From Stutzerimonas stutzeri (GTDB lineage Bacteria; Pseudomonadota; Gammaproteobacteria; Pseudomonadales; Pseudomonadaceae), in assembly GCF_002890915.1 (NCBI RefSeq), contig NZ_POUT01000001.1:124001-188000 (forward strand): a stretch of DNA of 64,000 nucleotides. The letters run 5' to 3'. How positions within the stretch are numbered: position 1 is the first letter of the stretch; each line of letters begins with the position of its first letter. The translations under genes and the position numbers were made by a program. The notes under the pieces are model-generated. The model was not told the DNA's origin. It saw only the letters and a list, made by a program, of their open reading frames with translations, and ran no database searches. Below, one piece after another: positions 39,131 to 53,965 of this stretch.

Positions 39131-40471
39131 ATGACCGCCCTGCTGCCGCTGGCGCTGTTCTGCGAACTGCTGGCCCTGGTGACCCGGCTGCAACCGCTCA
39201 GCGTGGCCAGCGGGCTGCTGCTGGGGCTGTTCTTCGCCTGGCACTGGCGCTCGCTGATGCCCTATCCGCGCCGGCTCGGGCTGGTCACCCTGGGCCTGCT
39301 CGGCTACTGGCTGCTGCGCGGCGACGCCAGCTGGCCGCAAGGCCAGCGGATGCTCGCCTCGGCGGCGTACTACGGCGCCTTCATCGGCGCCCTGGGGCTG
39401 ATGCACTGCCTGGTCAAGCGCCTGCACCAGCTCGGCGAACTGCACCGGCTGCTGCTCGCCGGACCGCGCGCGAGCCTCTATCCGAGCTATCTGCTGAGCA
39501 CCTTCGCGATCAGCTCGATTCTCAGCTTCGGCATGCTCAACCTGGTCTGCGGCTCGCTGGATCGCCATCTGCAGAATCGCCGTTACAGCGAAACCCAGCG
39601 CCGCGAGGGCAGCCGCGGGGTGATGGTGACCGCCTTGCGCGGTTTCGCCCTGGTACCGCTGCTGGCGCCGACCAGCGTGGCGGTGGCGATCCTCACCCGC
39701 GAACTACCGGAGCTGAGCTGGGCCGCGCTACTGCCGTTCGGCCTGCTCGCCGCGGCGATCCTGCTGCTGGTCGGCTGGCCGCTGGAGAATCGCCGGCTGC
39801 AACAGCTGCACGGCATGGGCGCGTCCGGCACGCTCACGGACGAAGCGCCGCCGGCCGAATTCCGCGGCCTGCTGCTCGGCAGCCTGATCGGTATCCTGTC
39901 GATCGCCCTGCTGGCGGCGCTGACCTGGCTGTCGGCGACCCAGGCGGCGATGCTGCTGGTACCGCTGGCGGTGATCGGCCTCCTGTTCCGGCAGGGCGAA
40001 AAACCTCGCGCAGCCTACACGGAAGTGCGCGAAACCCTCGCCGGCATGCGCAACGAGACCTTCATCTTCGCCTGCTCGGCGCTGCTCGGCGGACTGACCG
40101 CCGCGCTGGTACCGGTGGCCACCCTGGCCACCCATTTCAGCGCCACGCCGCTGGCGCTGTTCGGCCTCGGCAGCGCCGGCCTGCTCGCCATCATCGGCCT
40201 GGCCCTGCTCGGCGTCGCGCCGATCATCTCGCTGAGCCTGTGCGCCGCGCTGCTGGCGCAACTGGCCGGGCACGGCGTGGCGGTCATGCAGCCGGCGGTG
40301 GCGCTGCTCGCCGGCTTCTCGCTGGCGATGCTGCTTTCGCCCTACGGCCCCTCGGCACTGATGCTGGCGCGCCAGGCGCAGCTCTCGCCATGGCGCATCG
40401 CCTTCGGCTGGAACGGGCGCTTCGTGCTGCTGGTGCTCGGGCCGTTATTGCTGGTGCCGTTGTTGGCCTAG
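39131..40471 (+). CDS. Unknown polytopic membrane protein
   Basis: A 446-residue inner membrane protein with about 10-11 hydrophobic segments. I do not recognise its family with confidence. The central loop (about residues 85-115, 150-165) carries charged residues RHLQNRRYSETQRREGSRG, and TM pairs show small-residue, glycine-rich helices as in permeases (APTSVAVAI, SPYGPSALML). It starts 4 bases after the thioesterase stop, so the two are probably co-translated. An anion or organic-acid permease is one guess. Confidence 0.6.
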   Translation: MTALLPLALFCELLALVTRLQPLSVASGLLLGLFFAWHWRSLMPYPRRLGLVTLGLLGYWLLRGDASWPQGQRMLASAAYYGAFIGALGLMHCLVKRLHQLGELHRLLLAGPRASLYPSYLLSTFAISSILSFGMLNLVCGSLDRHLQNRRYSETQRREGSRGVMVTALRGFALVPLLAPTSVAVAILTRELPELSWAALLPFGLLAAAILLLVGWPLENRRLQQLHGMGASGTLTDEAPPAEFRGLLLGSLIGILSIALLAALTWLSATQAAMLLVPLAVIGLLFRQGEKPRAAYTEVRETLAGMRNETFIFACSALLGGLTAALVPVATLATHFSATPLALFGLGSAGLLAIIGLALLGVAPIISLSLCAALLAQLAGHGVAVMQPAVALLAGFSLAMLLSPYGPSALMLARQAQLSPWRIAFGWNGRFVLLVLGPLLLVPLLA

Positions 40472-40563
40472 CTGAGCGAAGCCTGGTCTTGAATAGGCAG
40501 GATTGGATATGGGGTGGAAGTCCCGCTTCATGATCGAGGCCGAAGGCCCCAGGCCAATCTCCC

Positions 40564-41238
40564 TCACACCCACCCATATTCCGCCATCGACAACGGCTCC
40601 CCCTCGCCGACGATGAAATGATCCAGCACCCGCACATCGATCAGCGCCAGCGCCTCCTTCAGGCGCAGGGTCAGCCGGCGATCGGCCTCGCTCGGTTCGG
40701 CCACGCCGGAGGGATGATTGTGGGTGAGGATCACCGCCGCCGCGTTCTGCGCCAGCGCGCGCTTGACCACCTGCCGCGGGTAGACGCTGGCGCCGTCGAT
40801 GGTGCCGTGGAACAGCACCTCGAAGGCCAGCACGCGATGCTTGGCATCGAGGAACAGGCAGCCGAACAGTTCGTGCGGCTCGTGGCGCAGGCGCGCCTTG
40901 AGGTAGTCGCGCACCGCCTGCGGACTTTCCAACGCCGAGTCGCGGCGCAGGCGTTCGGCCAGGTGTCGCCGCGCCATCTCCAGCACCGCCTGCAGCTGAG
41001 CGAACTTGGCGGGGCCGAGCCCCAGGTGCGCACCGAATTCGGCGAGATCGGCTTCCAGCAGTGCGCGCAGGCTGCCGAATTCGCTGAGCAGATGCCGCGC
41101 CAGATCCACCGCACTCTTGCCGGCCACGCCGGTGCGCAGGAATATCGCCAGCAATTCGGCGTCGGAAAGCGCGGCCGCGCCCTGTTCGAGTAGCTTCTCC
41201 CGCGGCCGTTCCGCCGCCGGCCAGTCACGAATGCTCAT
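40564..41238 (-). CDS. radC: RadC family JAMM protein
   Basis: A 224-residue RadC. A helix-hairpin-helix part (about 15-90) precedes the JAMM/MPN domain with the metal motif HNHPSG at 173-178 (ligands His173, His175, Asp186). The old idea of a DNA repair role is weakly supported; the fold suggests a metallopeptidase or nuclease. It is divergent from coaBC, the usual pseudomonad arrangement. Confidence 0.9.
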   Translation of the reverse strand: MSIRDWPAAERPREKLLEQGAAALSDAELLAIFLRTGVAGKSAVDLARHLLSEFGSLRALLEADLAEFGAHLGLGPAKFAQLQAVLEMARRHLAERLRRDSALESPQAVRDYLKARLRHEPHELFGCLFLDAKHRVLAFEVLFHGTIDGASVYPRQVVKRALAQNAAAVILTHNHPSGVAEPSEADRRLTLRLKEALALIDVRVLDHFIVGEGEPLSMAEYGWV

Positions 41239-41375
41239 GTCACCTCCCTGTCGAGCGGGCCCACTTCTCCGCTGTGGGCGCTGTGCTATCTTAGCCCGTC
41301 ATTTTTTCCGGGGGTCCGGGCAAGTTCCGACGCAGTTCTCACCCCGGCAATTCTTACAAGATAGAAGGCAGGCCT

Positions 41376-42587
41376 ATGCAGCGGCTGTATCGTAAACGCA
41401 TCGTCCTGGGCGTCGGCGGCGGCATCGCCGCCTACAAGAGCGCCGAACTGGTCCGCCGCCTGCGCGACCACGGCGCCGAGGTCCGGGTGGTGATGACCCA
41501 GGGCGGGCGTGAATTCATCACCCCACTCACCCTGCAGGCGCTGTCCGGCCATCCGGTACATCTGGACCTGCTCGATCCCGCCGCCGAAGCGGCCATGGGG
41601 CATATCGAACTGGCCCGCTGGGCCGACCTGGTACTGGTCGCCCCGGCCACCGCCGACCTCATGGCGCGCCTGGCCCAGGGCACCGCCAACGACCTGCTGA
41701 CCACCCTGGTACTGGCGACCAACGCGCCGGTGGCCCTGGCGCCGGCGATGAACCAGGCGATGTGGGCCGACCCGGCGACCCAGGCCAACCGCGAACTGCT
41801 GCTCGAACGCGGCATCCGCCTGTTCGGCCCCGGCTCCGGCAGCCAGGCCTGCGGCGACGTCGGCATGGGCCGCATGCTCGAGGCCGAGGAGCTGGCGCAG
41901 GCGGCTGCCGACTGCTTCGCCACCGGCACGCTGACCGGCCTGCACCTGCTGATCACCGCCGGGCCGACCCAGGAAAACATCGACCCGGTGCGCTACATCA
42001 CCAACCACAGCTCGGGCAAGATGGGCTTCGCCCTGGCCGAGGCCGCCGCCGAGGCCGGCGCACGGGTGACGCTGGTCACCGGCCCGGTGTTCCTGCCGAC
42101 GCCCGACCGCGTGCAGCGCATCGACGTGGTCAGCGCCCGCGACATGCTCGCCGCCTGCGAAGCGGCGATGCCCTGCGACCTGCTGATCGCCGCCGCGGCG
42201 GTGGCCGACTACCGCCCGGAAGTGGTCGCACCGCACAAACTGAAGAAAGACCCCAACAGCGGTGACGGCCTGCTGCTCCAGATGGTGCGCAATCCGGATA
42301 TCCTCGCCACCCTGGCCAGCCGCCCGGATCGTCCGTTCTGCGTCGGCTTCGCCGCCGAAACCGAGAACCTGCTGGAATACGCCACGCGCAAGCTGCGCGA
42401 CAAGAACCTCGACCTGATCGTCGCCAATGACGTGGCCAACCCCAGCATCGGCTTCAACAGCGAAGACAACGCCGTCAGCGTGATCGACCGCCAGCAGCAC
42501 GAAACCCGCTTCGGCCAGGCCAGCAAGGGGCACATTGCCCGCGAGCTGGTGGCCTTCATCGCCGACCGCTACCAGAAACAGGCCTGA
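41376..42587 (+). CDS. coaBC: Phosphopantothenoylcysteine decarboxylase/synthase
   Basis: A 403-residue bifunctional enzyme for coenzyme A. The N-terminal CoaC flavoprotein (about 1-185) has [14 protein letters not shown], the catalytic His in [31 protein letters not shown] and the cysteine in [12 protein letters not shown]. The C-terminal CoaB part starts at [23 protein letters not shown] and uses CTP to join cysteine. dut follows 7 bases later. An AAGGCAG-like ribosome site precedes the ATG. Confidence 0.95.
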   Translation: MQRLYRKRIVLGVGGGIAAYKSAELVRRLRDHGAEVRVVMTQGGREFITPLTLQALSGHPVHLDLLDPAAEAAMGHIELARWADLVLVAPATADLMARLAQGTANDLLTTLVLATNAPVALAPAMNQAMWADPATQANRELLLERGIRLFGPGSGSQACGDVGMGRMLEAEELAQAAADCFATGTLTGLHLLITAGPTQENIDPVRYITNHSSGKMGFALAEAAAEAGARVTLVTGPVFLPTPDRVQRIDVVSARDMLAACEAAMPCDLLIAAAAVADYRPEVVAPHKLKKDPNSGDGLLLQMVRNPDILATLASRPDRPFCVGFAAETENLLEYATRKLRDKNLDLIVANDVANPSIGFNSEDNAVSVIDRQQHETRFGQASKGHIARELVAFIADRYQKQA

Positions 42588-42594
42588 CCCAACC

Positions 42595-43050
42595 ATGCAC
42601 GCACTCCAAGCGAAGATCCTCGACCCGCGCCTCGGCCGGGACTTCCCGCTCCCCGAATACGCCACCCCGGGCTCGGCCGGGCTCGACCTGCGCGCCATGC
42701 TGCAGAGCGACACCGTCCTGCAACCGGGCGAGACCCTGCTGATTCCCACCGGGCTGGCGATCCACATCGCCGATCCGGGCCTGGCGGCGCTGGTGCTGCC
42801 GCGCTCGGGCCTGGGCCACAAGCACGGCATCGTGCTCGGCAACCTGGTCGGCCTGATCGATTCGGATTATCAGGGCGAACTGATGGTGTCCTGCTGGAAC
42901 CGCGGCCAGAGCGCCTTTTCCATCGCCGTCGGCGAACGCATCGCCCAGCTGGTGCTGGTGCCGGTGGTGCAGGCCCGCTTCGAGCTGGTCGCCGACTTCG
43001 ACAGCAGCGACCGCGGCGCCGGCGGCTTCGGGCATTCCGGCAACCACTGA
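42595..43050 (+). CDS. dut: dUTP pyrophosphatase
   Basis: A 151-residue trimeric dUTPase that keeps uracil out of DNA and makes dUMP. Motifs: [39 protein letters not shown], and the C-terminal [13 protein letters not shown]. The catalytic Asp is in GLIDSDY. It sits between coaBC and algC in the classic dfp-dut-algC-argB order. Confidence 0.96.
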   Translation: MHALQAKILDPRLGRDFPLPEYATPGSAGLDLRAMLQSDTVLQPGETLLIPTGLAIHIADPGLAALVLPRSGLGHKHGIVLGNLVGLIDSDYQGELMVSCWNRGQSAFSIAVGERIAQLVLVPVVQARFELVADFDSSDRGAGGFGHSGNH

Positions 43051-43088
43051 GCCCACTGCCCGCCTTTCAGGATGATTCGAGGAGCTTC

Positions 43089-46585
<3,497 letters not shown>

Positions 46586-46599
46586 ATCCGGCGCAACGC

Positions 46600-46627
46600 A
46601 AAAAGGGGAGCCGCGGCTCCCCTTTTT
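46600..46627. terminator. Bidirectional terminator after argB
   Basis: AAAAGGGGAGCC (46601-46612) and GGCTCCCCTTTT (46615-46626) form a perfect 12-pair stem with A and T runs on both sides, so it can end transcripts in both directions (argB and the permease gene). Confidence 0.9.
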
Positions 46628-46640
46628 CATGCCCGTCGCC

Positions 46641-48116
46641 TCAGAGGTCGATGCGCAAGGATTCGAACAGCGCCGGGATGCCCGGGAACATGCCGATACC
46701 CAGCATCACGCCGCAGAGCACGACGAACACGATCGTCGGGATCACCCAGCGATGCAGATGGCTCAGCGACTGGCCGCGCTCCTTGTCGCCGATCAGCCCC
46801 AGGTTGTCCAGCAGCACCGTCAGCGACCAGCCGAATACCGGGTTCACCAGCGCCGAGGAGAAGATCACGATGGCCGCCGACTGCGAGGTCTTGCCTTCGC
46901 GGGTCATCTGCATGCCGGCCTCCAGCAACGGCAGGAACACCCCGACCATCAGCGCCACACTGAGCACCGGCGGCCAGATAGCCAGGTCCATCGGGTAGCC
47001 CCACAGCGCCGCCACCACGCAGAGCAGTCCGGTCAGCAGCGCGCCCGCCGGAATCGGCCGCTTGGCGATCGCCGCCGGCACCATGAAGGTCCCCCAGGAC
47101 GAAGCCAGGTTGCCGCCCCCCAGCGAGGTACCGACGATCTGCCGCGCAGCCGCGATGCACATGGTGTCGTCGATGTTCATCAGCACTTTCTTCGCTTTCG
47201 GCGGATAGTTCAGCTGCTGGAATACCCGGTGGCCGAGAAAGTCCGGCGACCACATCGCCACCGCCAGCACGGCGAACGGCGCGACAGCGATGAAGTGATG
47301 CAGCTCCGGCAGGCCGAGCTGCCAGCCGGTGGTCTCGCCCCACCAGTACATCGGGTTGAGGTTGGGGATGCCCGGCTCGGTGTTGAACTCGAACGGGGCG
47401 CCCATCAGGAAGGCGATCAGCGCGGCCAGTCCGGACCCCAGCGGTATCGCCAGCCAGCGCATGCGGATATGTTCCAGGTAGGCATACATCACGATGGTGG
47501 CGAATACCACGACGAAGGCGATGTAGCCCATGTCGAAGCCATCGGCCCAGCCGAACAGCTTCTTGATCTGCGACGTGACGCCGATGAAGCCCAGGTAGAG
47601 CAGCAAGCCCCCGCACACCCCGTCGCTGGTCAGGCGCGCCAGCAGGCTGCCACCCTTGAACACGCCGAGGGTGAAGCCCAGCACGCCGACCATGATCCCC
47701 AGCGCCATCGGGTGCCCGCCCGAAGCGACGATCAGCGGAATCAACGGAATCAACGGCCCATGGGTGCCGGCGAGGTTGGCGGTCGGATTGAGGAAGCCGG
47801 AAAACACCACCACGAACAGCAGCGCGGCGATCAGCATCTCGTAGCGGGCGTTCTCGATGACGAACTCGTTGGATAACCCCATCGGCCCGGCGAAAGCGGC
47901 GACGACAGCCGCCACCATGACGATCTTGCCGATGGTCGCCGCCATCGCCGGCACCCAGTCCTCGTATTCGAAGCGGTAGTCGCGAAACGGCAGGTTCACC
48001 CCCCAGCGTTTCGGCGCCATGATCTCCAGTTCATGCTCGAGATAATCCGAGCGAGTCGCGAAATCTCCCTTTGGCTTGTGAAGCTCCTGGTAACTGCGTA
48101 GGTCCCTACCATTCAT
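46641..48116 (-). CDS. DUF3360-like polytopic permease
   Basis: A 491-residue inner membrane protein with about 12 hydrophobic helices. The cytoplasmic N-terminus SYQELHKPKGDFATRSDYLEH and NLPFRDYRFEYEDWVPAMAA are distinctive and resemble the DUF3360 family, distantly like SulP or uracil/xanthine permeases. FLNPTANLAGTHGPLIPLIP and GTSLGGGNLASSWGTF look like substrate-site loops. The substrate is unknown. The ATG at 48116 has no clear ribosome site; an upstream in-frame ATG at 48179 exists. Confidence 0.7.
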   Translation of the reverse strand: MNGRDLRSYQELHKPKGDFATRSDYLEHELEIMAPKRWGVNLPFRDYRFEYEDWVPAMAATIGKIVMVAAVVAAFAGPMGLSNEFVIENARYEMLIAALLFVVVFSGFLNPTANLAGTHGPLIPLIPLIVASGGHPMALGIMVGVLGFTLGVFKGGSLLARLTSDGVCGGLLLYLGFIGVTSQIKKLFGWADGFDMGYIAFVVVFATIVMYAYLEHIRMRWLAIPLGSGLAALIAFLMGAPFEFNTEPGIPNLNPMYWWGETTGWQLGLPELHHFIAVAPFAVLAVAMWSPDFLGHRVFQQLNYPPKAKKVLMNIDDTMCIAAARQIVGTSLGGGNLASSWGTFMVPAAIAKRPIPAGALLTGLLCVVAALWGYPMDLAIWPPVLSVALMVGVFLPLLEAGMQMTREGKTSQSAAIVIFSSALVNPVFGWSLTVLLDNLGLIGDKERGQSLSHLHRWVIPTIVFVVLCGVMLGIGMFPGIPALFESLRIDL

Positions 48117-48306
48117 GACGATCAGCCATACCCAAAAAATTCGCGCCACGGTACAGACTGACCTGCGACAACTCATCACTACCTTGAAACTATTGAGTTA
48201 GAGCGGTCTTTGTGATAGCAAGCAAGCTATGCATTAACGCCAACACGACGCCCCAGGGCTGGGCGTGGCCATCGGAAGGCAAGTGAAGGGGTGGCAACGG
48301 ATCGGA

Positions 48307-48900
48307 CTATTCCGTTCGCCCGAGCAGCTCGGCGATCCGCTGGCGATCCCCGGCGAAACTGACCTCGGCGTCGGCCCGCGCCTTCTCGTAGCGCTTGAGG
48401 TCCCGCAGCAGGCTGGCCTGCTCCCTTTCGAGGTTGGCGATCTGCGCCAGCAGGTTATCCGGAACCTGGCGCCCCGCCCTTTCGTGGTTGGCGGCCTGCT
48501 TCTGCAAAGCGTCGCGCTGGTTGCGCAACGCTTGCAGGTTGCCCTGCGCCAGGCCGATCACGCTGTCCAGCTCGGCGAGCTTGCGCGCCTCGGCCCGTTC
48601 CACATCCTCGACACTGGTGTACAGCCGAAGCAACTGGGCATCCGAGGCGGCACGGCGTTTCTGCGCCTGCAGCCGTTCGAACTCCTCGGCGGTCGGTGCC
48701 GGCGGGACTTCGCGGATGACGCGCCCTTGCTCGTTGAGCACCTGGTAGCCGCGACCGATGTGCTGCGGCGGTACGCCATGGCGGTCGAGCACCACTACGC
48801 CGCGATCGTCGACGTAGCGATACAACTCGGCAGCCATGGCCACGCCCGGGAGCAGGACGCCCAGCATGAACATCGTTCGAATGGCTGCCGATTTGCGCAT
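48307..48900 (-). CDS. DUF4124 domain periplasmic protein
   Basis: A 197-residue exported protein: signal peptide 1-23 (ending AMA), then a short DUF4124-like domain (LYRYVDDRGVVVLDRHGVPPQHIGRGYQVL, residues about 25-60) and a long C-terminal coiled coil (about 100-175, LQALRNQRDALQKQA, NLEREQASLLRDLKRYEKA). Function unknown. It lies just downstream of pyrE on the same strand, with a gap of 20 bases. Confidence 0.75.
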   Translation of the reverse strand: MRKSAAIRTMFMLGVLLPGVAMAAELYRYVDDRGVVVLDRHGVPPQHIGRGYQVLNEQGRVIREVPPAPTAEEFERLQAQKRRAASDAQLLRLYTSVEDVERAEARKLAELDSVIGLAQGNLQALRNQRDALQKQAANHERAGRQVPDNLLAQIANLEREQASLLRDLKRYEKARADAEVSFAGDRQRIAELLGRTE

Positions 48901-48920
48901 GGCGGAACACCTATCCCGGG

Positions 48921-49562
48921 TCAGATTCCATATTGCTCGCGGTAGGCTTGCACCGCGGGCAGGTACTGCTTCAGTTGAATATCGTCGGCGAGATATTCCA
49001 GCACTTGCTCGAGGGACACAATACTGATTACCGGCATTCGATAATCACGTTCAACTTCCTGGATCGCCGACAGCTCGCCCTGGCCACGTTCCTGGCGATT
49101 GAGCGCGATCAGCACCCCCGCCGCCTCGGCGTTCTGCGCCTGGATGATCTGCATCACCTCGCGGATCGCGGTACCGGCGGTGATCACATCGTCGACGATC
49201 AGCACCCGCCCGGCCAGCGGCGCCCCCACCAGGGTGCCGCCCTCGCCATGGTCCTTGGCCTCCTTGCGGTTGAAGCACCAGGGCAGGTCGCGCTGGTGCC
49301 GTTCGGCCAAGGCGATGGCGGTCGCCGCGGCGAGTGGGATGCCCTTGTAGGCGGGGCCGAAGATGACCTCGAAATCGAGACCGCTTTCCACCACGGCCGC
49401 GGCATAGAAGCGGCCCAATTGGGCCAGGGCGCTGCCGCTGTTGAACAGGCCGGCATTGAAGAAGTACGGACTGGTACGCCCGGATTTCAGAGTGAACTCA
49501 CCGAAGCGCAGAACCCCGCGCTCGATGGCGAAGCGAATGAACTCGCGCTGGTACGCCTGCAT
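48921..49562 (-). CDS. pyrE: Orotate phosphoribosyltransferase
   Basis: A 213-residue enzyme making OMP from orotate and PRPP in pyrimidine synthesis. The PRPP motif is [13 protein letters not shown], with [11 protein letters not shown] and [13 protein letters not shown] (flexible loop). It is divergent from crc, as in other pseudomonads. Confidence 0.95.
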   Translation of the reverse strand: MQAYQREFIRFAIERGVLRFGEFTLKSGRTSPYFFNAGLFNSGSALAQLGRFYAAAVVESGLDFEVIFGPAYKGIPLAAATAIALAERHQRDLPWCFNRKEAKDHGEGGTLVGAPLAGRVLIVDDVITAGTAIREVMQIIQAQNAEAAGVLIALNRQERGQGELSAIQEVERDYRMPVISIVSLEQVLEYLADDIQLKQYLPAVQAYREQYGI

Positions 49563-49647
49563 GAAGAAATTTCCCGGAAAGGCACGGATTTAGCTAATTG
49601 CGAAGAGCTTGGGTTATCATACACGCACGTGTTTTTAGGGGCCATTT

Positions 49648-50427
49648 ATGCGGATCATCAGCGTCAACGTGAATGGCATTCAAGCGGCGGCACAGCGAGG
49701 ATTGCTCAGCTGGCTGCAAGCGCAGAATGCCGATGTCATCTGCCTGCAGGATACCCGCGCCTCTGCCTTGGAACTCGACGAGCCCGCCTATCAGCTGGAC
49801 GGCTACTTCCTCTATGCCTGCGACGCCGAAATCCCCGAACAGGGCGGTGTGGCGCTCTATTCCAGGCTGCAGCCGAAAGCCGTGATCGCCGGGCTGGGCT
49901 TCGAGACGGCAGATCGCTACGGGCGCTATCTACAGGCGGACTTCGACAAGGTCAGCATCGCCAGCCTGCTGCTGCCCTCCGGCCAGGGCGGCGACGCCAA
50001 CCTGAACCAGAAGCTCAAGTTCATGGACGATTTCGCCCACTACCTGGACAAGCAGCGCCGCAAGCGCCGCGAGTACGTGTACTGCGGCTCGCTGTACGTC
50101 GCCCATCAGAAGCTGGATGTGAAGAACTGGCGCGATTGCCAGCAGGACCCGGGCTTCCTGGCGCCGGAGCGTGCCTGGCTGGACGAGATCTTCGGCAACA
50201 TGGGCTACGTCGACGCACTGCGCGAAGTCAACCGCGAGGGGGACCTGTTCAGCTGGTGGCCAGACACCGAGCAGGCGGAAATGCTCAATCTCGGCTGGCG
50301 CTTCGACTACCAGATCCTCACCTCCGGCCTGCGCCGTTTCGTGCGCGGCGCCCGCCTGCCACGCCAGCCGCGCTTCTCGCAACATGCGCCGCTGATCGTG
50401 GATTACGACTGGACGCTGAGCCTGTAA
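49648..50427 (+). CDS. crc: Catabolite repression control protein Crc
   Basis: A 259-residue protein with the endonuclease/exonuclease/phosphatase fold (VNVNGIQAAAQRGLL, ICLQDTRA, VYCGSLYVAH, LGWRFDYQIL, SQHAPLIVDYDW). Key nuclease residues of the fold are altered, as in Crc proteins, which have no nuclease activity. Crc works with Hfq to block translation of catabolic mRNAs in pseudomonads. It is divergent from pyrE. Confidence 0.93.
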   Translation: MRIISVNVNGIQAAAQRGLLSWLQAQNADVICLQDTRASALELDEPAYQLDGYFLYACDAEIPEQGGVALYSRLQPKAVIAGLGFETADRYGRYLQADFDKVSIASLLLPSGQGGDANLNQKLKFMDDFAHYLDKQRRKRREYVYCGSLYVAHQKLDVKNWRDCQQDPGFLAPERAWLDEIFGNMGYVDALREVNREGDLFSWWPDTEQAEMLNLGWRFDYQILTSGLRRFVRGARLPRQPRFSQHAPLIVDYDWTLSL

Positions 50428-50442
50428 ATCAGCGGTTCGCAA

Positions 50443-50473
50443 CGGCGGCCGGCGCGAACATCGCCGGCCGCCG
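50443..50473. terminator. GC-rich hairpin between crc and DUF4870 gene
   Basis: A perfect 12-pair stem, CGGCGGCCGGCG / CGCCGGCCGCCG, with a 7-base loop. It lies between two convergent genes, without a T tail on either side; probably a structured 3' end. Confidence 0.55.
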
Positions 50474-50503
50474 CTCAGCTATCGACCGAAGATCGAAGCC
50501 GCC

Positions 50504-50872
50504 CTATTTGACCAGCCGCCAGCAGAACGGATAGCGGTAAGGCTTGCCCTCGTTGGCACGGATGCCGGCGATCACCACCAGCACCAGCGCCACCAGGCTG
50601 ATCAGCACCATCAGCGGAAAGCCGATGAGAATCCAGGCGAGCACGCCGCAGATCATCATCAGGATGCTGAAGGTGATCTGGAAATTCAGCGCCTCCTTGC
50701 CCTGCTGATCGACGAAAGGATCGAGGTCCTTCTTCAGCTGCCAGACGATCAGCGGGCCGATGACATTGCCGATCATCGGCGCAAGGAACCAGAAGAACGC
50801 CGAATAGTGGCAGAACATGGCCCACTGGCGCGCCTCGCGGCCGGGCAACGGGGCCAGCTGCTGATCACTCAT
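50504..50872 (-). CDS. DUF4870 membrane protein
   Basis: A 122-residue inner membrane protein with three or four helices (about 18-38, 68-90, 93-110). The pattern WAMFCHYSAFFWFLAP, VWQLKKDLDPFVDQQGKEALNFQ and NEGKPYRYPF is that of DUF4870/Tic20-like proteins. Function unknown. The gene is downstream of rph by 12 bases and matches PA5333 by position. Confidence 0.82.
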   Translation of the reverse strand: MSDQQLAPLPGREARQWAMFCHYSAFFWFLAPMIGNVIGPLIVWQLKKDLDPFVDQQGKEALNFQITFSILMMICGVLAWILIGFPLMVLISLVALVLVVIAGIRANEGKPYRYPFCWRLVK

Positions 50873-50884
50873 GCGCGCCCCCGC

Positions 50885-51607
50885 TCAGTCGGCTAGCGCC
50901 GCACGCTGCAGTTCGAACAACTGGCGCACGCCATCGTGCGCCAGGGCCAGCATGGCGTTGAGCTCGTCGGGATGGAACGGCGCGCCTTCGGCAGTGCCCT
51001 GCACCTCGATGAAGCCGCCAGCATCGGTCATCACCACGTTGAGGTCGGTCTCGGCGGCCGAATCCTCCAGGTAATCCAGGTCCAGTACCGGTTCACCCTG
51101 GTAGATGCCGACGGAAACCGCCGCCACCATCTGCTTGACCGGATCGCCAGCCTTGAGACCGCCGCGCTTCTTCAGCAGCTTCAGGGCATCGACCAGCGCG
51201 ACCATCGCGCCGGTGATGGAAGCCGTGCGGGTACCGCCGTCGGCCTGGATCACGTCGCAATCGATGAACAGCGTGTTCTCGCCGAGCTTGCTCATATCCA
51301 GCGCCGCACGCAGCGAACGGCCGATCAGCCGCTGGATCTCCAGGGTCCGTCCGCCTTGCTTGCCGCGGGTCGCCTCGCGCTGGTTACGCTCGCCGGTAGC
51401 GCGCGGCAGCATGCCGTATTCCGCAGTCAGCCAGCCCTGGCCCTGGCCCTTGAGGAAGCGCGGCACACCGGTTTCGATGCTGGCGGTGCAGATCACCTTG
51501 GTATCGCCGAACTCGACCAGCACCGATCCCTCGGCATGCTTGGTGTAGTTGCGGGTGATCCGGATCGGGCGCAGCTGATCGGCGGCACGGCCACTGGGTC
51601 GTTTCAT
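50885..51607 (-). CDS. rph: RNase PH
   Basis: A 240-residue phosphorolytic 3'-5' exoribonuclease that trims tRNA 3' ends. Signature blocks: [49 protein letters not shown] and [18 protein letters not shown]. The start MKRPSGR is the family start; an ATG 13 codons earlier is not needed. It is divergent from yicC. Confidence 0.95.
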   Translation of the reverse strand: MKRPSGRAADQLRPIRITRNYTKHAEGSVLVEFGDTKVICTASIETGVPRFLKGQGQGWLTAEYGMLPRATGERNQREATRGKQGGRTLEIQRLIGRSLRAALDMSKLGENTLFIDCDVIQADGGTRTASITGAMVALVDALKLLKKRGGLKAGDPVKQMVAAVSVGIYQGEPVLDLDYLEDSAAETDLNVVMTDAGGFIEVQGTAEGAPFHPDELNAMLALAHDGVRQLFELQRAALAD

Positions 51608-51868
51608 GGGGTGAACGTCCTGCTTGAGAAGAGAGTTGCCCGGCATTATAGAGGCCCCGGGCGGAAAAGGGGCCGGCCGGGCCGATACCGCTCACCGAAT
51701 ACGGGCATCCGGCCGGGAGCCATGCGGGAGCCAGCCGCGTCCACGCGTCGCGCGCATGGCGCGCTCTCAGCGCGCGCTCGACCGACATTGGCCGGCGGCC
51801 GCCTGCAGCCGGAGCCCTTTTCCTTTACAATCCTCCGCCTTTCGCAACCGCACCGAGAGGTATCCCCG

Positions 51869-53521
<1,653 letters not shown>

Positions 53522-53641
53522 GCTCAACCGACCACGCGCCGCGAAGAAACAGCGCTTCCATTAAGGCTGGTGATTTTTTAAACTAATCCGTCCGCTCGCC
53601 CATCCGGGCATGCTCCATCGCTATTGAATCAGAGGAACACC

Positions 53642-53905
53642 ATGGCCCGCGTTACCGTTGAAGACTGCCTGGACAACGTCGATAACCGCTTCGAGCTGGT
53701 CATGCTCGCCACCAAGCGCGCGCGCCAGCTGGCTACCGGCGGCAAGGAGCCGAAAGTGGGCTGGGAAAACGACAAGCCGACCGTCGTCGCGCTGCGTGAA
53801 ATCGCTTCCGGGCTGGTCGACTACGATGTCATTGCCCAGGACGAAATCGTCGATGACGAACCGCTCTTCACCCAGTACGAGGAAGAGCCGAACGAGGCCA
53901 TCTAA
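53642..53905 (+). CDS. rpoZ: RNA polymerase omega subunit
   Basis: An 87-residue omega subunit, which stabilises the beta' subunit. The sequence [20 protein letters not shown] and ATKRARQL is canonical, with the acidic C-terminus. A GAGGAA ribosome site precedes the ATG. It lies between gmk and spoT in the conserved order. Confidence 0.96.
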   Translation: MARVTVEDCLDNVDNRFELVMLATKRARQLATGGKEPKVGWENDKPTVVALREIASGLVDYDVIAQDEIVDDEPLFTQYEEEPNEAI

Positions 53906-53952
53906 CTAAATGCCAGGTCGAAGTCGAACCGCGAACATCGAAGCCCGCCGGC

Positions 53953-53958
53953 AAGGAG
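53953..53958 (+). promoter_or_regulatory. Ribosome binding site fixing the TTG start of spoT
   Basis: AAGGAG lies 7 bases before TTG at 53966. No other start fits the SpoT N-terminus, so the unusual TTG start is supported. Confidence 0.8.
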
Positions 53959-53965
53959 CGCTACC

